From: an uncultured Acetobacteraceae bacterium
GTDB taxonomy: Bacteria; Pseudomonadota; Alphaproteobacteria; Acetobacterales; Acetobacteraceae
Length of the DNA stretch: 64,000 nucleotides
Direction of reading: 5' to 3'
NCBI GenBank assembly: GCA_903924985.1
Contig: CAIYDT010000117.1
Span: forward strand, 1 to 64,000
The notes under the pieces: model-generated
Told to the model about the DNA's origin: nothing
Databases searched by the model: none
Seen by the model: only the letters and a program-made list of their open reading frames with translations
Part shown: positions 7,900 to 16,959 of the stretch, one piece after another
How the letters are laid out: each line of letters starts with the position of its first letter
Position numbering within the stretch: the first letter of the stretch is position 1
Made by a program: the position numbers and the translations under genes

Positions 7900-9790
7900 G
7901 CCGTGTGTTGCCGCGGGTGAGGGTCCGGTAGCGGGCCAGCGCCAACAGCGGGAAATACAGCCGGTAACCGTGGTAGCGCAGGTAAAACACACGCGGGAAA
8001 CCAACGGCCGTATACGGATTCTCCTCCCATTCCCCATCGTCACGCTGGGTGCGCGCCAAATACGCGATACCACGCGCGACCGCGGGGTGTTCCGCCTCCC
8101 CGGCCGCCATCAACCCCAGCACCGCCCAGGCCGTCTGGCTCGGCGTCCCTTCCTTGTAGCGGCCGGGTGGCGCGGCGCCGTAGCTTTCTTCGTCCTCACC
8201 CCAACCGCCGTCCTCACGCTGGACGGAAACCAACCAGTCCACCGCCCGCCGCATCATGGGGTCTTCGAATGGGATGCCGGCGGCGTTCAGGGCGCAGAGT
8301 ACCGACCAGGTGCCGTAGATGTAGTTGGTGCCCCAGCGGCCGAACCAGCTACCGTCCGGCTCCTGCTCGCGGCGGAGGAACGCCATGGCGCGCTGCATGA
8401 CGGGCTCCTCGGCGGACATCCCGATCTGCGCGAGGAAGGACACGCAGCGCGCGGTCACGTCGCTGGTGGGCGGGTCCAGCAGAGCGCCGTGATCGGCGAA
8501 GGGGATGTGGTTCAGGTATAAGTGCGTGTTCTCCGGCTCGAACGCGCCCCAGCCGCCGCCCAGCTTGCCGCCGCCGGAGGACTGCATGCCGATAATCCAC
8601 TCCCGAGCGCGCTCGATGGATTCGGCGTGAGCGGGGTTGCCGTTGCGGTGCAACAGCATGCCCACCACGGCGGTGTCGTCCACGTCGGGGTAGTGGGCAT
8701 TTTCGTACTGAAAGGCCCAGCCGCCGGGGCGCAGGTCCGGCCGGCGCACCGCCCAGTCGCCCGCGACATCGGTGATCTGGCGCGCGCGCAGCCAGTCGCA
8801 GGCGGCGTCGGTGGACTCCCCCGCCTCGGCCATCGCGTGCCCCGCCAACCCGGTATCCCAGATCGGGGACAGGCACGGCTGGCAGTAGGCTCGGTCGTCC
8901 TGGATTACCAGCAGCTTGCGCACCGCCTGCCAGGCGATGGCGGCGTCTGTGTGCTCCGGCGCATACCCCAGCGTGTCGAACATCATCACGCTGTTGGCGA
9001 TGGCCGGGTAAATCCCGCCCAGCCCGTCGCCCCCGTTCAGTCTTTCGCGCGTGAAGGCCACGGCCTTGGCCACCGCGCTGTCGGCGGACCGCTTGGGAAA
9101 CCACGGCTGGACCACCCTGAGTACGCTGTCGAGGTGCTTGAAGAACGTGCTCCAGCCGGACTTGTCAGGGCCCTGTATCCAGTCGCGGACCTGCGCCGGC
9201 GGCGTCCGAAACAGCTCCCGGATATGCACGGAATTTGGGTTTCGGGCGGTGGGCCGCTTCGCCATCAGCACCAGCAGCGGCACGATCACCGTGCGCGACC
9301 AGTAGGACACTTTCGACAGATGGAAGGGGAACCACAGCGGCAGATGCATGATTTCCACGGGCATAACCGGCACCGCGTGCCACGGCACCTCCCCAAACAA
9401 CGCCAGCTGCGCCCGCGTGAACACGTTGGTGCGCTCCGCCCCGCCGGCCGCCAGAATGGCCTCCCGCGCGCGCATCATGTGCGGTGCATCGGGCGAATCA
9501 CCGATGGCCTTCAACGCGAAATATGCCTTTACGCTGGCGGAAATGTTGAACGCCCCTTCGTGGAACAACGGCCACCCGCCGTGTGCGCCCTGAATTCCCC
9601 GGAGATAAACGCCAATCTTGGCTTCCAGATCCCCGTCGATGCGGTCGAGGAAGTGCTCCAACAGCACGTATTCGGCTGGGATCGTGGCGTCGGCCTCCAG
9701 CTCGAACACCCAGTGCCCGTCCGGCTTTTGCAAACGCGACAGCGCGGCTTGCGCACGTTCCACGGCCAGGCTGGTGTCAGTATCGAGCAA
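7880..9790 (-). CDS. shc: Squalene-hopene cyclase
   Basis: About 636 residues with the catalytic DXDD motif 'DVDDTAVV' (the acid that protonates squalene). Repeated QW motifs are present, for example QKPDGHWVF, GGWGAFE, EQEPDGSWFGRWG and QREDGGWGEDEESY. It makes hopene/diplopterol, the membrane hopanoid scaffold. No ATG precedes conserved sequence, so a TTG start ('LLDTDTSLAVERAQAAL') is used; the GTG nine codons further on is an alternative. The longer ORF extends into hpnE in another frame and is not real. It lies between hpnE and hpnG on the same strand. Confidence 0.95.
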   Translation of the reverse strand: MLDTDTSLAVERAQAALSRLQKPDGHWVFELEADATIPAEYVLLEHFLDRIDGDLEAKIGVYLRGIQGAHGGWPLFHEGAFNISASVKAYFALKAIGDSPDAPHMMRAREAILAAGGAERTNVFTRAQLALFGEVPWHAVPVMPVEIMHLPLWFPFHLSKVSYWSRTVIVPLLVLMAKRPTARNPNSVHIRELFRTPPAQVRDWIQGPDKSGWSTFFKHLDSVLRVVQPWFPKRSADSAVAKAVAFTRERLNGGDGLGGIYPAIANSVMMFDTLGYAPEHTDAAIAWQAVRKLLVIQDDRAYCQPCLSPIWDTGLAGHAMAEAGESTDAACDWLRARQITDVAGDWAVRRPDLRPGGWAFQYENAHYPDVDDTAVVGMLLHRNGNPAHAESIERAREWIIGMQSSGGGKLGGGWGAFEPENTHLYLNHIPFADHGALLDPPTSDVTARCVSFLAQIGMSAEEPVMQRAMAFLRREQEPDGSWFGRWGTNYIYGTWSVLCALNAAGIPFEDPMMRRAVDWLVSVQREDGGWGEDEESYGAAPPGRYKEGTPSQTAWAVLGLMAAGEAEHPAVARGIAYLARTQRDDGEWEENPYTAVGFPRVFYLRYHGYRLYFPLLALARYRTLTRGNTRRVAFGF

Positions 9791-9804
9791 GAGTGAGCCC
9801 CGGT

Positions 9805-11067
9805 TCAGGCGGCGAGAACAGCCTCGGCCGCGGTTCGGCCCGACCTGATCGCACCTTCGATCGTGGCGGGCAACCCGGTTTTGGTCCAATCCCCCGCCAG
9901 CACCAGATTGGGCAGCGCGGTTCGCGCCTCCGGCCGGCGATGCTCCTGCGCCGCGGTGGCGGCGAAGGTGGCGCGTTTTTCCTTTACGACGCGAACAGGC
10001 GGCATTTCCCGGTCCATCTCCACCGGCAGGTTCAGGGCATCGCGTACGTTCAGCCACACCACCGCCGCCAGTGCGTCGGCGGAATCGTCCACCAATTCGT
10101 TGGCAGCGCTCACGGTGACCGAGATGTGGCCCTTTTTGGCGAAGATCCACTCAGCCGTGCCCGACAGCACACCCAGAAAACCGGTCTCGGCCAGCGGCCC
10201 TTCGGGATCGGCCTCGATTTTGTAGTGCAGGTTCAAAATCGCCTCGAATTTGTCGGGGACGGTCAGCGAGGGCAGCAGGTCGGTCGCGACCCAGGGCGGC
10301 ACCGCCATCACGACGGCATCGCCGGGTCCCAGGTCGATTTGCTCGGCGGTGGTCGAGATCGAGGTCACGCGCCCATCGGTGACGCCGATGGCTGTGACGC
10401 GGCTGTTGAACCGCACGTCGGCCCCGCGCTCGCGCAGTTTAGCGACGGCGGGGTCGATCAAAGCCTCCGACAAGCCGTCCGTCGGGAACCGGGGGATGCA
10501 GGCTTTACCGCCCTTCAGCAGCGTTTCCCGCATGACGGCACCTAGCAAACGGGCAAGCCCGGCCTGCGGGCGGGTATTGAGGGCGGCCACCGCCAGGGGC
10601 TCCACCAGGCGCCAATACAGCTTGCCGCGGCGCATGGAATCCGTGACCAGGGTGTCGCCCTTGATTTCGGCGATTTTGCGCATTTTCAGGTAGTCTGACA
10701 GGCGGGTGTCCGGCACGCGCCGGCCCTTGGCCAAAATCCACCAGGGGATGCGTCCGAGGTTGGGTCGCACCCGCCAACGCTCCCCCGATTTGATGTCCAT
10801 GAACGGGAAAACGGGCAGTTTGGGGCCGCCTAACAGGCCGGCAGAGCCTATTTCGTCGATATAAGCAAACGCCGCTTTGTTACCTGTCAGTAGCAGATGA
10901 TTGCCGTTATCGATCCGGATACCCAACTCCCGGTCGAGATAGGACCGGCAGCGGCCGCCAGCAGCGGGGCCGGATTCATGCAGAGTAACCCCGCGACCTG
11001 CAGCGGTCAGCGAAAGCGCGGCCGACAGACCGGCCAATCCGGCGCCGATAACGTGAACGTGGCTCAT
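9805..11067 (-). CDS. hpnE: Hydroxysqualene dehydroxylase HpnE
   Basis: 420-residue FAD-dependent amine-oxidase-type flavoprotein: dinucleotide motif VIGAGLAGLSAALSL at the N-terminus, 'AAGGRCRSYLD' and 'IDNGNHLLLTGN', and a C-terminal FAD motif 'LVLAGDWTKTGLPATIEGAIRSGRTAAEAVL'. HpnE reduces hydroxysqualene to squalene, the substrate of the cyclase encoded directly downstream. The partners hpnC and hpnD, usually next to it, are not in the window. ATG start; the shc start follows 14 bases after its stop. Confidence 0.92.
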   Translation of the reverse strand: MSHVHVIGAGLAGLSAALSLTAAGRGVTLHESGPAAGGRCRSYLDRELGIRIDNGNHLLLTGNKAAFAYIDEIGSAGLLGGPKLPVFPFMDIKSGERWRVRPNLGRIPWWILAKGRRVPDTRLSDYLKMRKIAEIKGDTLVTDSMRRGKLYWRLVEPLAVAALNTRPQAGLARLLGAVMRETLLKGGKACIPRFPTDGLSEALIDPAVAKLRERGADVRFNSRVTAIGVTDGRVTSISTTAEQIDLGPGDAVVMAVPPWVATDLLPSLTVPDKFEAILNLHYKIEADPEGPLAETGFLGVLSGTAEWIFAKKGHISVTVSAANELVDDSADALAAVVWLNVRDALNLPVEMDREMPPVRVVKEKRATFAATAAQEHRRPEARTALPNLVLAGDWTKTGLPATIEGAIRSGRTAAEAVLAA

Positions 11068-11115
11068 GATCGGCGGGGGTTTCGCACGGGGTTGGTAGCA
11101 AATGCAACGGGAATA

Positions 11116-11868
11116 TCAGTAGGCCGTGAGCCCGCCATCCAGCAGCAGGATTTGCCCGGTGATATAGGATGCGAGCGGCGATGCCAAATACCGGATCGCG
11201 CCGGCCATTTCCTCGGCATTGCCGAAACGCCCGAGAGGAATGCGGGTCAGCATGCGCCCCCGCCTCTCAGGATCGACCAGATTGGGCCGGCGGGATTCGG
11301 TTTCCGTCGTGCCGGGGGCGATGGCGTTCACACGAATGCCGTGCGGCGCCCATTCGATCGCCAGCATGCGCGTCATATGGCTAATGCCGGCTTTGGCAAT
11401 TCCATAGGCGGACGCACCCGCGAAACCCACGGTGCCATGGGTGGAGGCGAGGCTAACGACACAACCCTGCCATTTTGTATCTAACATGTGACGACCAACG
11501 GTCGTGCTCATGAAAAATGTCCCGGTCAGATTGACGCCGAGCACGCGTTCCCAATCTTCGCGCGTGATGTCGATGGCGGGTTTGCCGGGGGATGGCACAC
11601 CGGCGTTGTTCACCAGCAGGTCGATGCCGCCCAACGTGGCGACTGTGGTTGCCACGGTTTGGTTGACGCTGGTCTGATCGCGTGTGTCCAGCACCAGTGG
11701 CAATGCTTTGCGGCCGGCGGCCTCGATGGCGGCGACGGTGTTTTCCAACGCCGCGGTGGTCAGGTCGGTGACGGCGACGTCGAACCCGTCTTGTGCCAGG
11801 CCGACGGCGGTGGCGTGGCCGATGCCATAGGATGCCCCGGTAACCAGGGCGACGCGGTGCTGTTCCAT
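11116..11868 (-). CDS. SDR-family NAD(P)-dependent oxidoreductase
   Basis: 250-residue classical short-chain dehydrogenase. It shows the cofactor motif TGASYGIG, NNAG at ~88, catalytic Ser in 'VVSLASTHG', YxxxK as 'YGIAK' and 'IRVNAIAPG'. Asp in 'VAVTDLTT' after beta-2 suggests NAD preference. The substrate is not predictable. It sits just downstream of the ABC importer genes on the same strand (13-base gap), so it may belong to that operon rather than to the hopanoid genes. Confidence 0.9.
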   Translation of the reverse strand: MEQHRVALVTGASYGIGHATAVGLAQDGFDVAVTDLTTAALENTVAAIEAAGRKALPLVLDTRDQTSVNQTVATTVATLGGIDLLVNNAGVPSPGKPAIDITREDWERVLGVNLTGTFFMSTTVGRHMLDTKWQGCVVSLASTHGTVGFAGASAYGIAKAGISHMTRMLAIEWAPHGIRVNAIAPGTTETESRRPNLVDPERRGRMLTRIPLGRFGNAEEMAGAIRYLASPLASYITGQILLLDGGLTAY

Positions 11869-11881
11869 GGTGTAGCCCTTC

Positions 11882-12934
11882 TCATGGGTTGAAAATGCTG
11901 AGCCATTCCTTTTTCGCGGCCTGAATGTCGGCAGCGGTTATTTTCTGCCAGTCCATTTTGATCAGCGTCAGACTGTCGATCGCGGGTGCGTATTCCGGCA
12001 GCGGACTTTTGAAATTGGACCGGCCGGAGATAAGGGCCTCGGCTTTCGACAGGATAGTCTGGCCTTTTTCCGACAGCACGAAATCCAGCCAGAGCTTCGC
12101 GGCGTTGGGGTGCGGCGCCTTGGCCAGGATGAAGGAGCATTGCGGCAACAGCACGACGCCCTCGGTTGGCAGCAGGTATTTCAGGTTCGCACCGCGTTCG
12201 TTGTATTGATAGACGCGGGTGGGCATGCCGCCGAAGGCCATGAGGTCCTGACCAGTGACGAGGCGTTCCGCCGTCGCCTCCGACCGCACGATGAAGGCGG
12301 GTTTCAGCTTCGCCAGTTCCTTGAAGTAGTCCACGGGAAATATGGTGCGCAGGCCGATGTAGGCGAGCACGCCGGTCGCGGAATTGCCGGCATCGTTCAG
12401 GCTCATGCGCCCAGGCGGCACGCTGCCCAGCACGTCCTTCCAGCTCTTGCCCTTGAATTTCAGGTTGTCCTCATTCCAGGTGGGCACGAACATATAGGCG
12501 CCGTTGAATGCGTAATAATCCGGCTTGCCGAGGCCCGCGGCAAACGCGGTACCGTAGGCCGCGTAGGACGGGGAGGCGTATTTCATAATGTGCCCGCCGG
12601 TCACCAGCGTATTGATCCAGGGCGGGGAAGCGATGGAGGCGATGTCGATGGTGACGTTGTTGGCGCTGGTTTCCTGCTCCACACGGGTGACGAGCGCCAA
12701 AGTGGGGCTGAGGGTATAATGGACGGCAAAGCTTGTTGGGATGCCGTATTCCTTGCGGAACGCGGCGACCAGCGCGTCGTTGGTTTCCGGCTGGATTACG
12801 GTGTCCCAGTAGCTGACGGAGCCTTCCTTGATCGCGGCGGCGATGAGGTCTTGCCGGTCGTCGGCGAAGGCTGGCGGGATCAGGATCGTTGCGCAAAGGG
12901 CAAGCGCGGAAAGGAAGCGGCGGGATAGGGTCAT
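11882..12934 (-). CDS. ABC transporter periplasmic substrate-binding protein (copy 2)
   Basis: 350 residues with a Sec signal peptide (MTLSRRFLSALALCATILIPPAFA). The body is a periplasmic binding protein of the type-2, iron/thiamine/putrescine-like class ('EGSVSYWDTVIQPETNDALVAAFRKEYGI', 'TGQDLMAFGG', 'PHPNAAKLWLDFVLSEKGQTIL'). It is a close paralogue of the next gene upstream in the operon, sharing long identical blocks such as YNERGANLK and FILAKAPHPNAAKLW. The ligand is unknown; Fe(III) complexes or small organic anions are typical for the class. The start is the signal-peptide ATG, not the longer ORF. Confidence 0.87.
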   Translation of the reverse strand: MTLSRRFLSALALCATILIPPAFADDRQDLIAAAIKEGSVSYWDTVIQPETNDALVAAFRKEYGIPTSFAVHYTLSPTLALVTRVEQETSANNVTIDIASIASPPWINTLVTGGHIMKYASPSYAAYGTAFAAGLGKPDYYAFNGAYMFVPTWNEDNLKFKGKSWKDVLGSVPPGRMSLNDAGNSATGVLAYIGLRTIFPVDYFKELAKLKPAFIVRSEATAERLVTGQDLMAFGGMPTRVYQYNERGANLKYLLPTEGVVLLPQCSFILAKAPHPNAAKLWLDFVLSEKGQTILSKAEALISGRSNFKSPLPEYAPAIDSLTLIKMDWQKITAADIQAAKKEWLSIFNP

Positions 12935-12963
12935 GGGGACTCCGTTATGACGCGAGGGGTGAT

Positions 12964-14049
12964 TCATGGCGTGAAAATGCTCTGCCATTCGGCCTTGCCC
13001 TTCTTGATGTCGTCCGCCCCAATCTTCGACCAATCCATCGGGATCAGCTTCAGCTTGTCGATTGCCGGGGCGTACTCGGGTAGCGGGCTGGTGAAACCGG
13101 TGCGGGACGATACCAAAGCCTCCCGTTTCGACAGGATGGTCTGGCCTTGTTCGGACAGTTGGAAATCCATCCACAGCTTCGCCGCGTTCGGGTGAGGTGC
13201 TTTGGCCAAAATGAACGTAGCGTTGCCGAGCAGCAGGATGCCTTCCTCCGGCAGCATGAATTTCAGATTGGCACCGCGTTCGTTATATTGCAGGATTCTC
13301 CCTGGGGACCCGCCCCAGGCCATCAGGTCCTGGCCGTTGACCAGCCGCTCCGCCGTTTGTTCGGACCGCACGATGAATTGCGGCTTCATCTTGGCCAGGG
13401 CCCTGAAATAATCCAGGTCCATAATTTGGCGGATGCCCATGTAGGACAGCAGGCCGGTGGCGGAGTTGGGGGAGTCATTGATGCTGATCCGGCCCGATGG
13501 CACCGCGTTCAGCACATCCTTCCAGGATTTTCCCTTGAAATCGAGCGTATCGGGGTTCCACGCCGGCACGAACATATAGGCGCCGTTCGGGGTAAAGTAG
13601 CTCTTTTGACCGAGCCCCGCTGCGTAGGCTTTGTCGTAGTGCCTGGCCTCGCGGCTGTCGTATTTCAGGATATGGCCTGCCTTGACCAGCCCGCTGACCC
13701 AAGGCGCCGAGGCCAAGCTGGCCAAATCGATAGTGACGTTACCGGATCCGACTTCCTGCTCCACCCGCGTCACCACGCCCAAGGTCGGGCTGAGTGTGTG
13801 CTTCACCGCGAAGCTGGCCGGTAATCCGTATGCTTTGAGGAAAAGCGGCACCAGTTCGTCGTTGGTTTCCGGCGCGATGACGGCATCCCAGTAGCTCAGC
13901 ATGCCCTCGGTTTTCGCCGCGGCGATGGTGGCACGGATGGCGTCCCGGTCGGCGGCGTCGGCGGCCAGCACGACCGGCGGATCGTCGGCGCGCGCGGTGC
14001 CGGAGACCATCAAAGCCAGTAACATCGCGACGATGACACGCATCTTCAT
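12964..14049 (-). CDS. ABC transporter periplasmic substrate-binding protein (copy 1)
   Basis: 361 residues, signal peptide MKMRVIVAMLLALMVSGTARA, same type-2 binding-protein fold as its downstream paralogue (29-base gap). Shared motifs include 'SYWDAVIAPETNDELVP', 'GNVTIDLASLASAPW', 'GAYMFVPAWN' and 'FKGKSWKDVLNAVPSGRISIND'. By eye the two proteins are well over half identical, so they arose by tandem duplication. It probably delivers substrate to the permease and ATPase encoded just upstream. Confidence 0.87.
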   Translation of the reverse strand: MKMRVIVAMLLALMVSGTARADDPPVVLAADAADRDAIRATIAAAKTEGMLSYWDAVIAPETNDELVPLFLKAYGLPASFAVKHTLSPTLGVVTRVEQEVGSGNVTIDLASLASAPWVSGLVKAGHILKYDSREARHYDKAYAAGLGQKSYFTPNGAYMFVPAWNPDTLDFKGKSWKDVLNAVPSGRISINDSPNSATGLLSYMGIRQIMDLDYFRALAKMKPQFIVRSEQTAERLVNGQDLMAWGGSPGRILQYNERGANLKFMLPEEGILLLGNATFILAKAPHPNAAKLWMDFQLSEQGQTILSKREALVSSRTGFTSPLPEYAPAIDKLKLIPMDWSKIGADDIKKGKAEWQSIFTP

Positions 14050-14068
14050 GGCAGTTTCCCCATTCTTG

Positions 14069-15145
14069 TTATGGCAGCACGATCCAGTCGTCCGAGAGCA
14101 TGACGGCATGCACCGCGTCGCCGCGCTTAAACCCCGCCGCCGGCTGGGTGGCCCGCAGCGACACGCCGCTGATGTCGACGATATATTCCTCGGCCACGCC
14201 CAGGAAGGACATTGCCTCGATGGTCCCCGGCAGCGCACCATCGCACGCGACCCGATCCGCGCGTACGCTTTCCTTGCGGATGCAGGCCAGTACCGTCTTC
14301 CCAGGGTTCGTATCCAGCCCGTCGCCCGCGATGCCTCGCACCGTCACACGATCGTTCAGGGCAACGTCCACATACGGCGTCCCGGCGACCGGCCCGATCA
14401 TACGAGCATCCAGGACATTCATGCCGAAGAACCGGGCGACGAAGGCCGTGGCGGGGCGGGCAAAAACCGCTCGGGCGGGTCCGGACGTTTCGATGGTGCC
14501 GTGGTTCATCAGCACGACGGTATCGGCGAGGCCGAACGCTTCCGCCTGATCGTGCGTCACGTAGATGGCGGTGAAACCCAGGCGTTCCTGCAACAAGCGT
14601 AATTCCAGGCGCATCTGCTCGCGTAGCTGGGCATCCAGGTTCGACAAAGCCTCATCGAACAGCACCAGCCGCGGTTCGTGCACCAGCGCTCGGGCCAAGG
14701 CGATGCGCTGCTGTTGGCCACCGGAGACCAATGTCGCCGACCGGCTCTCGAACCCTTTAAGCCCCACGGTTTCCAGCATCTTCGAGGCGCGCGCGAGCCG
14801 TTCCGCCGCGCCCATGCCGCGCACCTTCAGCGGGAAGGCAACGTTCTCGGCCACCGTCATGTGCGGCCAGACGGCGTAGGACTGGAAAACGATTCCAAGC
14901 TCCCGCTTTTCCGGCATCAGATCGACGTTGCGCACCTTGTCGAAGACTCGATTGCCGCCGATTTCGATAATGCCGGCGTCCGGCGTCTCCAACCCCGCCA
15001 GGCAGCGCAAAATCGTTGTCTTGCCGCAGCCGCTGGGTCCCAGCAGCGCCAGAGTGCTACCCCGCGGCACGTCGAACGATACGTCCCCCACCGCCGTGTG
15101 GCCGCCGAAGCGCTTGGTCAGATGTGCGATGTGGACAAAACTCAT
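14069..15145 (-). CDS. ABC transporter ATP-binding protein (FbpC/PotA-like) with TOBE domain
   Basis: 358 residues: Walker A GPSGCGKTT, Q-loop in 'GIVFQSYAVWPHMTV', signature VSGGQQQRIALARAL, Walker B 'RLVLFDEALSNLD', H-loop 'IYVTHDQAEAFGL'. The region after ~240 is a TOBE-type regulatory/ligand-sensing domain common in ferric, spermidine and sugar importers. It energises the double permease encoded upstream. It is on the same strand as the permease and both binding proteins. Confidence 0.92.
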   Translation of the reverse strand: MSFVHIAHLTKRFGGHTAVGDVSFDVPRGSTLALLGPSGCGKTTILRCLAGLETPDAGIIEIGGNRVFDKVRNVDLMPEKRELGIVFQSYAVWPHMTVAENVAFPLKVRGMGAAERLARASKMLETVGLKGFESRSATLVSGGQQQRIALARALVHEPRLVLFDEALSNLDAQLREQMRLELRLLQERLGFTAIYVTHDQAEAFGLADTVVLMNHGTIETSGPARAVFARPATAFVARFFGMNVLDARMIGPVAGTPYVDVALNDRVTVRGIAGDGLDTNPGKTVLACIRKESVRADRVACDGALPGTIEAMSFLGVAEEYIVDISGVSLRATQPAAGFKRGDAVHAVMLSDDWIVLP

Positions 15146-15161
15146 GGATCAGCACTCATGG

Positions 15162-16841
15162 TCAGCTTTGGGAAATCGAGGTGCGGGTCAGGCGGAAAAT
15201 GGCGAAGGCGCTCAGCAGCAACACAAGCTGGATCACGGCCAAAGCGGCGACGTAGCCGGAGCTGCGCTCGCTCAGGATCACCATCGCCACGCTGATGGTT
15301 TCGGTGCCCTGCGCGTATAGCAGGATGGTGGCCCCGAGTTCGCGGATGAAGATCACGAACAGCATCAACCAGGCCGCCACCAAAGCCGGGCGCAGCAGCG
15401 GCAAAACGATTAGCCGCATGGTCTGCAACCAGCTCGCGCCGGAGGAACGGGCACTCTGTTCCAGTTCAGGATTGATCGCCAGGAACATGGCGGTGACGGT
15501 GCGGGTGGCGAAGGGGAAGAAGCGGGCGATGTAGGCGATCAGGATGATGGTCAGCGTCGAATAGAGCGGGGTGCGGATCGCCATGATCAGGAAGCCCAGG
15601 CCCAGGATGATTCCCGGGATGCCGAGAGGCAGGGACAGCAGCGCGTCCACCAAAGCCCGGCGTTTGGGGTTGCCTCGGGTCAAATAATACGACTGCAACA
15701 CGCTCAGCGCAACCGCCAGCGTGGCGCCGGTCAGCGCCAGGAACAGGCTGTTGCCGATCGCGGTCTTGGTCAGGTCGTATTTCGTCAGCACATATTCGAA
15801 ATTGCCGGTGGTGGCGGTGCGCCACATGAAGTGGCCGGTCCAGAGCCTGGAAAATGCCACCATCAGCAGCACCGCCGTCGGCAGGATGACCGCGCCGCCG
15901 ATGTAGACGAATTCCAGCGTCAGCGCGGCGATGCGCCCGCCGGTGCGCAGATGGATTTGCCTCGGGCGGTAGCCCTTGCCGGTCACCGTATCGAAGCGCC
16001 GGTTGGCGATGAAACTGCGCTGCACCAGGGTCAGCACGATGGTCACCGTCAGCACCACCATCCCGAAGGCCGCCGCCCGCCCGAAATCGGAGGGGTACTG
16101 GACCAACGAAAAAATCTCGGTCGGCATGAAGCGGATGCCGCGCGGGGAGCCCAGCGCCAGCGGCACGTCGAACAGCCCGGCCGAGGTGACGAACACGATC
16201 AGCGCCGCGGACAGCAACGCCGGCAGCACCAAGGGCATGGTGATATGCCGCAGCGTGTACCAGAAGGAGGCACCGTGAACGCGTGCCGCGTCCTCGAACG
16301 ACGCGTCCATCTGACGCAGCGGGCCGATGACGAACAAATAGACGTACGGCGTGTAGAACAGCGTCAGCACCCAGATCACGCCGGGGATGCTGTAGATGTC
16401 CAGCCAATCCATGGAGAACCCAAGATACGTGCGCGCCAGCCAGGGGATCAGCCCGCCATGCGGCGCCAGAAGGTAAATCCAGGAAATCGCGCCGACGTAG
16501 GGGGACAGGAAGAAGGGCACCAAATTGCCCGTCTCGAACCACGAGCGCCCCGGCATGTCGGTGCGCGCCACCAGCCAGGCCAGCGTGAACCCCAGCGCCA
16601 TGGCCAGCACGGTCGTGCAGCCCCCGGCGATCAGGGTGTTGACCGCCGCGCTGGCGAAGCGGGGGTCGGTGAACAGCCCCACGAAGTTGGCGGCCGAGAT
16701 GCCAATCGCATCCCCGTCCCACACCAGGACGCTGCGCACGATGGTCGCCAGGAAGGGCCCGGCGATCAGCAGCACGCCGATCGCGACTCCGGCGGCGGGC
16801 AAGCCCACCTGCATCCACCGGCCGTGACGGCTGGCATCCAC
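15162..16841 (-). CDS. ABC transporter permease, double-length (FbpB/ThiP-type)
   Basis: 559 residues with two binding-protein-dependent permease halves in one chain, about 12 membrane segments. The EAA-type loops read 'DASFEDAARVHGASFWYTLRHITMPLVLPALLSA' (~200) and 'NPELEQSARSSGASWLQTMRLIVLPLLRPALVAAW' (~480). The fused layout is typical of iron (FbpB) and thiamine (ThiP) importers. The start is GTG (GTGGATGCC). It heads the operon permease-ATPase-SBP-SBP. Confidence 0.92.
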   Translation of the reverse strand: MDASRHGRWMQVGLPAAGVAIGVLLIAGPFLATIVRSVLVWDGDAIGISAANFVGLFTDPRFASAAVNTLIAGGCTTVLAMALGFTLAWLVARTDMPGRSWFETGNLVPFFLSPYVGAISWIYLLAPHGGLIPWLARTYLGFSMDWLDIYSIPGVIWVLTLFYTPYVYLFVIGPLRQMDASFEDAARVHGASFWYTLRHITMPLVLPALLSAALIVFVTSAGLFDVPLALGSPRGIRFMPTEIFSLVQYPSDFGRAAAFGMVVLTVTIVLTLVQRSFIANRRFDTVTGKGYRPRQIHLRTGGRIAALTLEFVYIGGAVILPTAVLLMVAFSRLWTGHFMWRTATTGNFEYVLTKYDLTKTAIGNSLFLALTGATLAVALSVLQSYYLTRGNPKRRALVDALLSLPLGIPGIILGLGFLIMAIRTPLYSTLTIILIAYIARFFPFATRTVTAMFLAINPELEQSARSSGASWLQTMRLIVLPLLRPALVAAWLMLFVIFIRELGATILLYAQGTETISVAMVILSERSSGYVAALAVIQLVLLLSAFAIFRLTRTSISQS

Positions 16842-16846
16842 TGCCT

Positions 16847-16872
16847 GATTCCCCCCTGCTTGCGCGGGAATC
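16847..16872. repeat. REP-like palindrome between ABC permease and luciferase-like gene
   Basis: GATTCCC at 16847-16853 pairs with GGGAATC at 16866-16872, with more G/C pairing inside. It matches the general look of dispersed extragenic palindromes in GC-rich alphaproteobacteria. It lies just upstream of the divergent permease and monooxygenase starts. Confidence 0.5.
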
Positions 16873-16959
16873 CCCGCGCTTTATGATCGTGCGAGACATT
16901 AAGCGGACTTCCGGCGCCAGGCCAAGGTGGCCAGCCGGCGTTCGGACAGGAGACGACCG

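Noticed and set aside
9791-10150. N-terminal extension of the squalene-hopene cyclase ORF (to 756 aa)
   Set aside because: It reads through hpnE in another frame and has no cyclase character; cyclase similarity starts near 'AVERAQAALSRLQ'.
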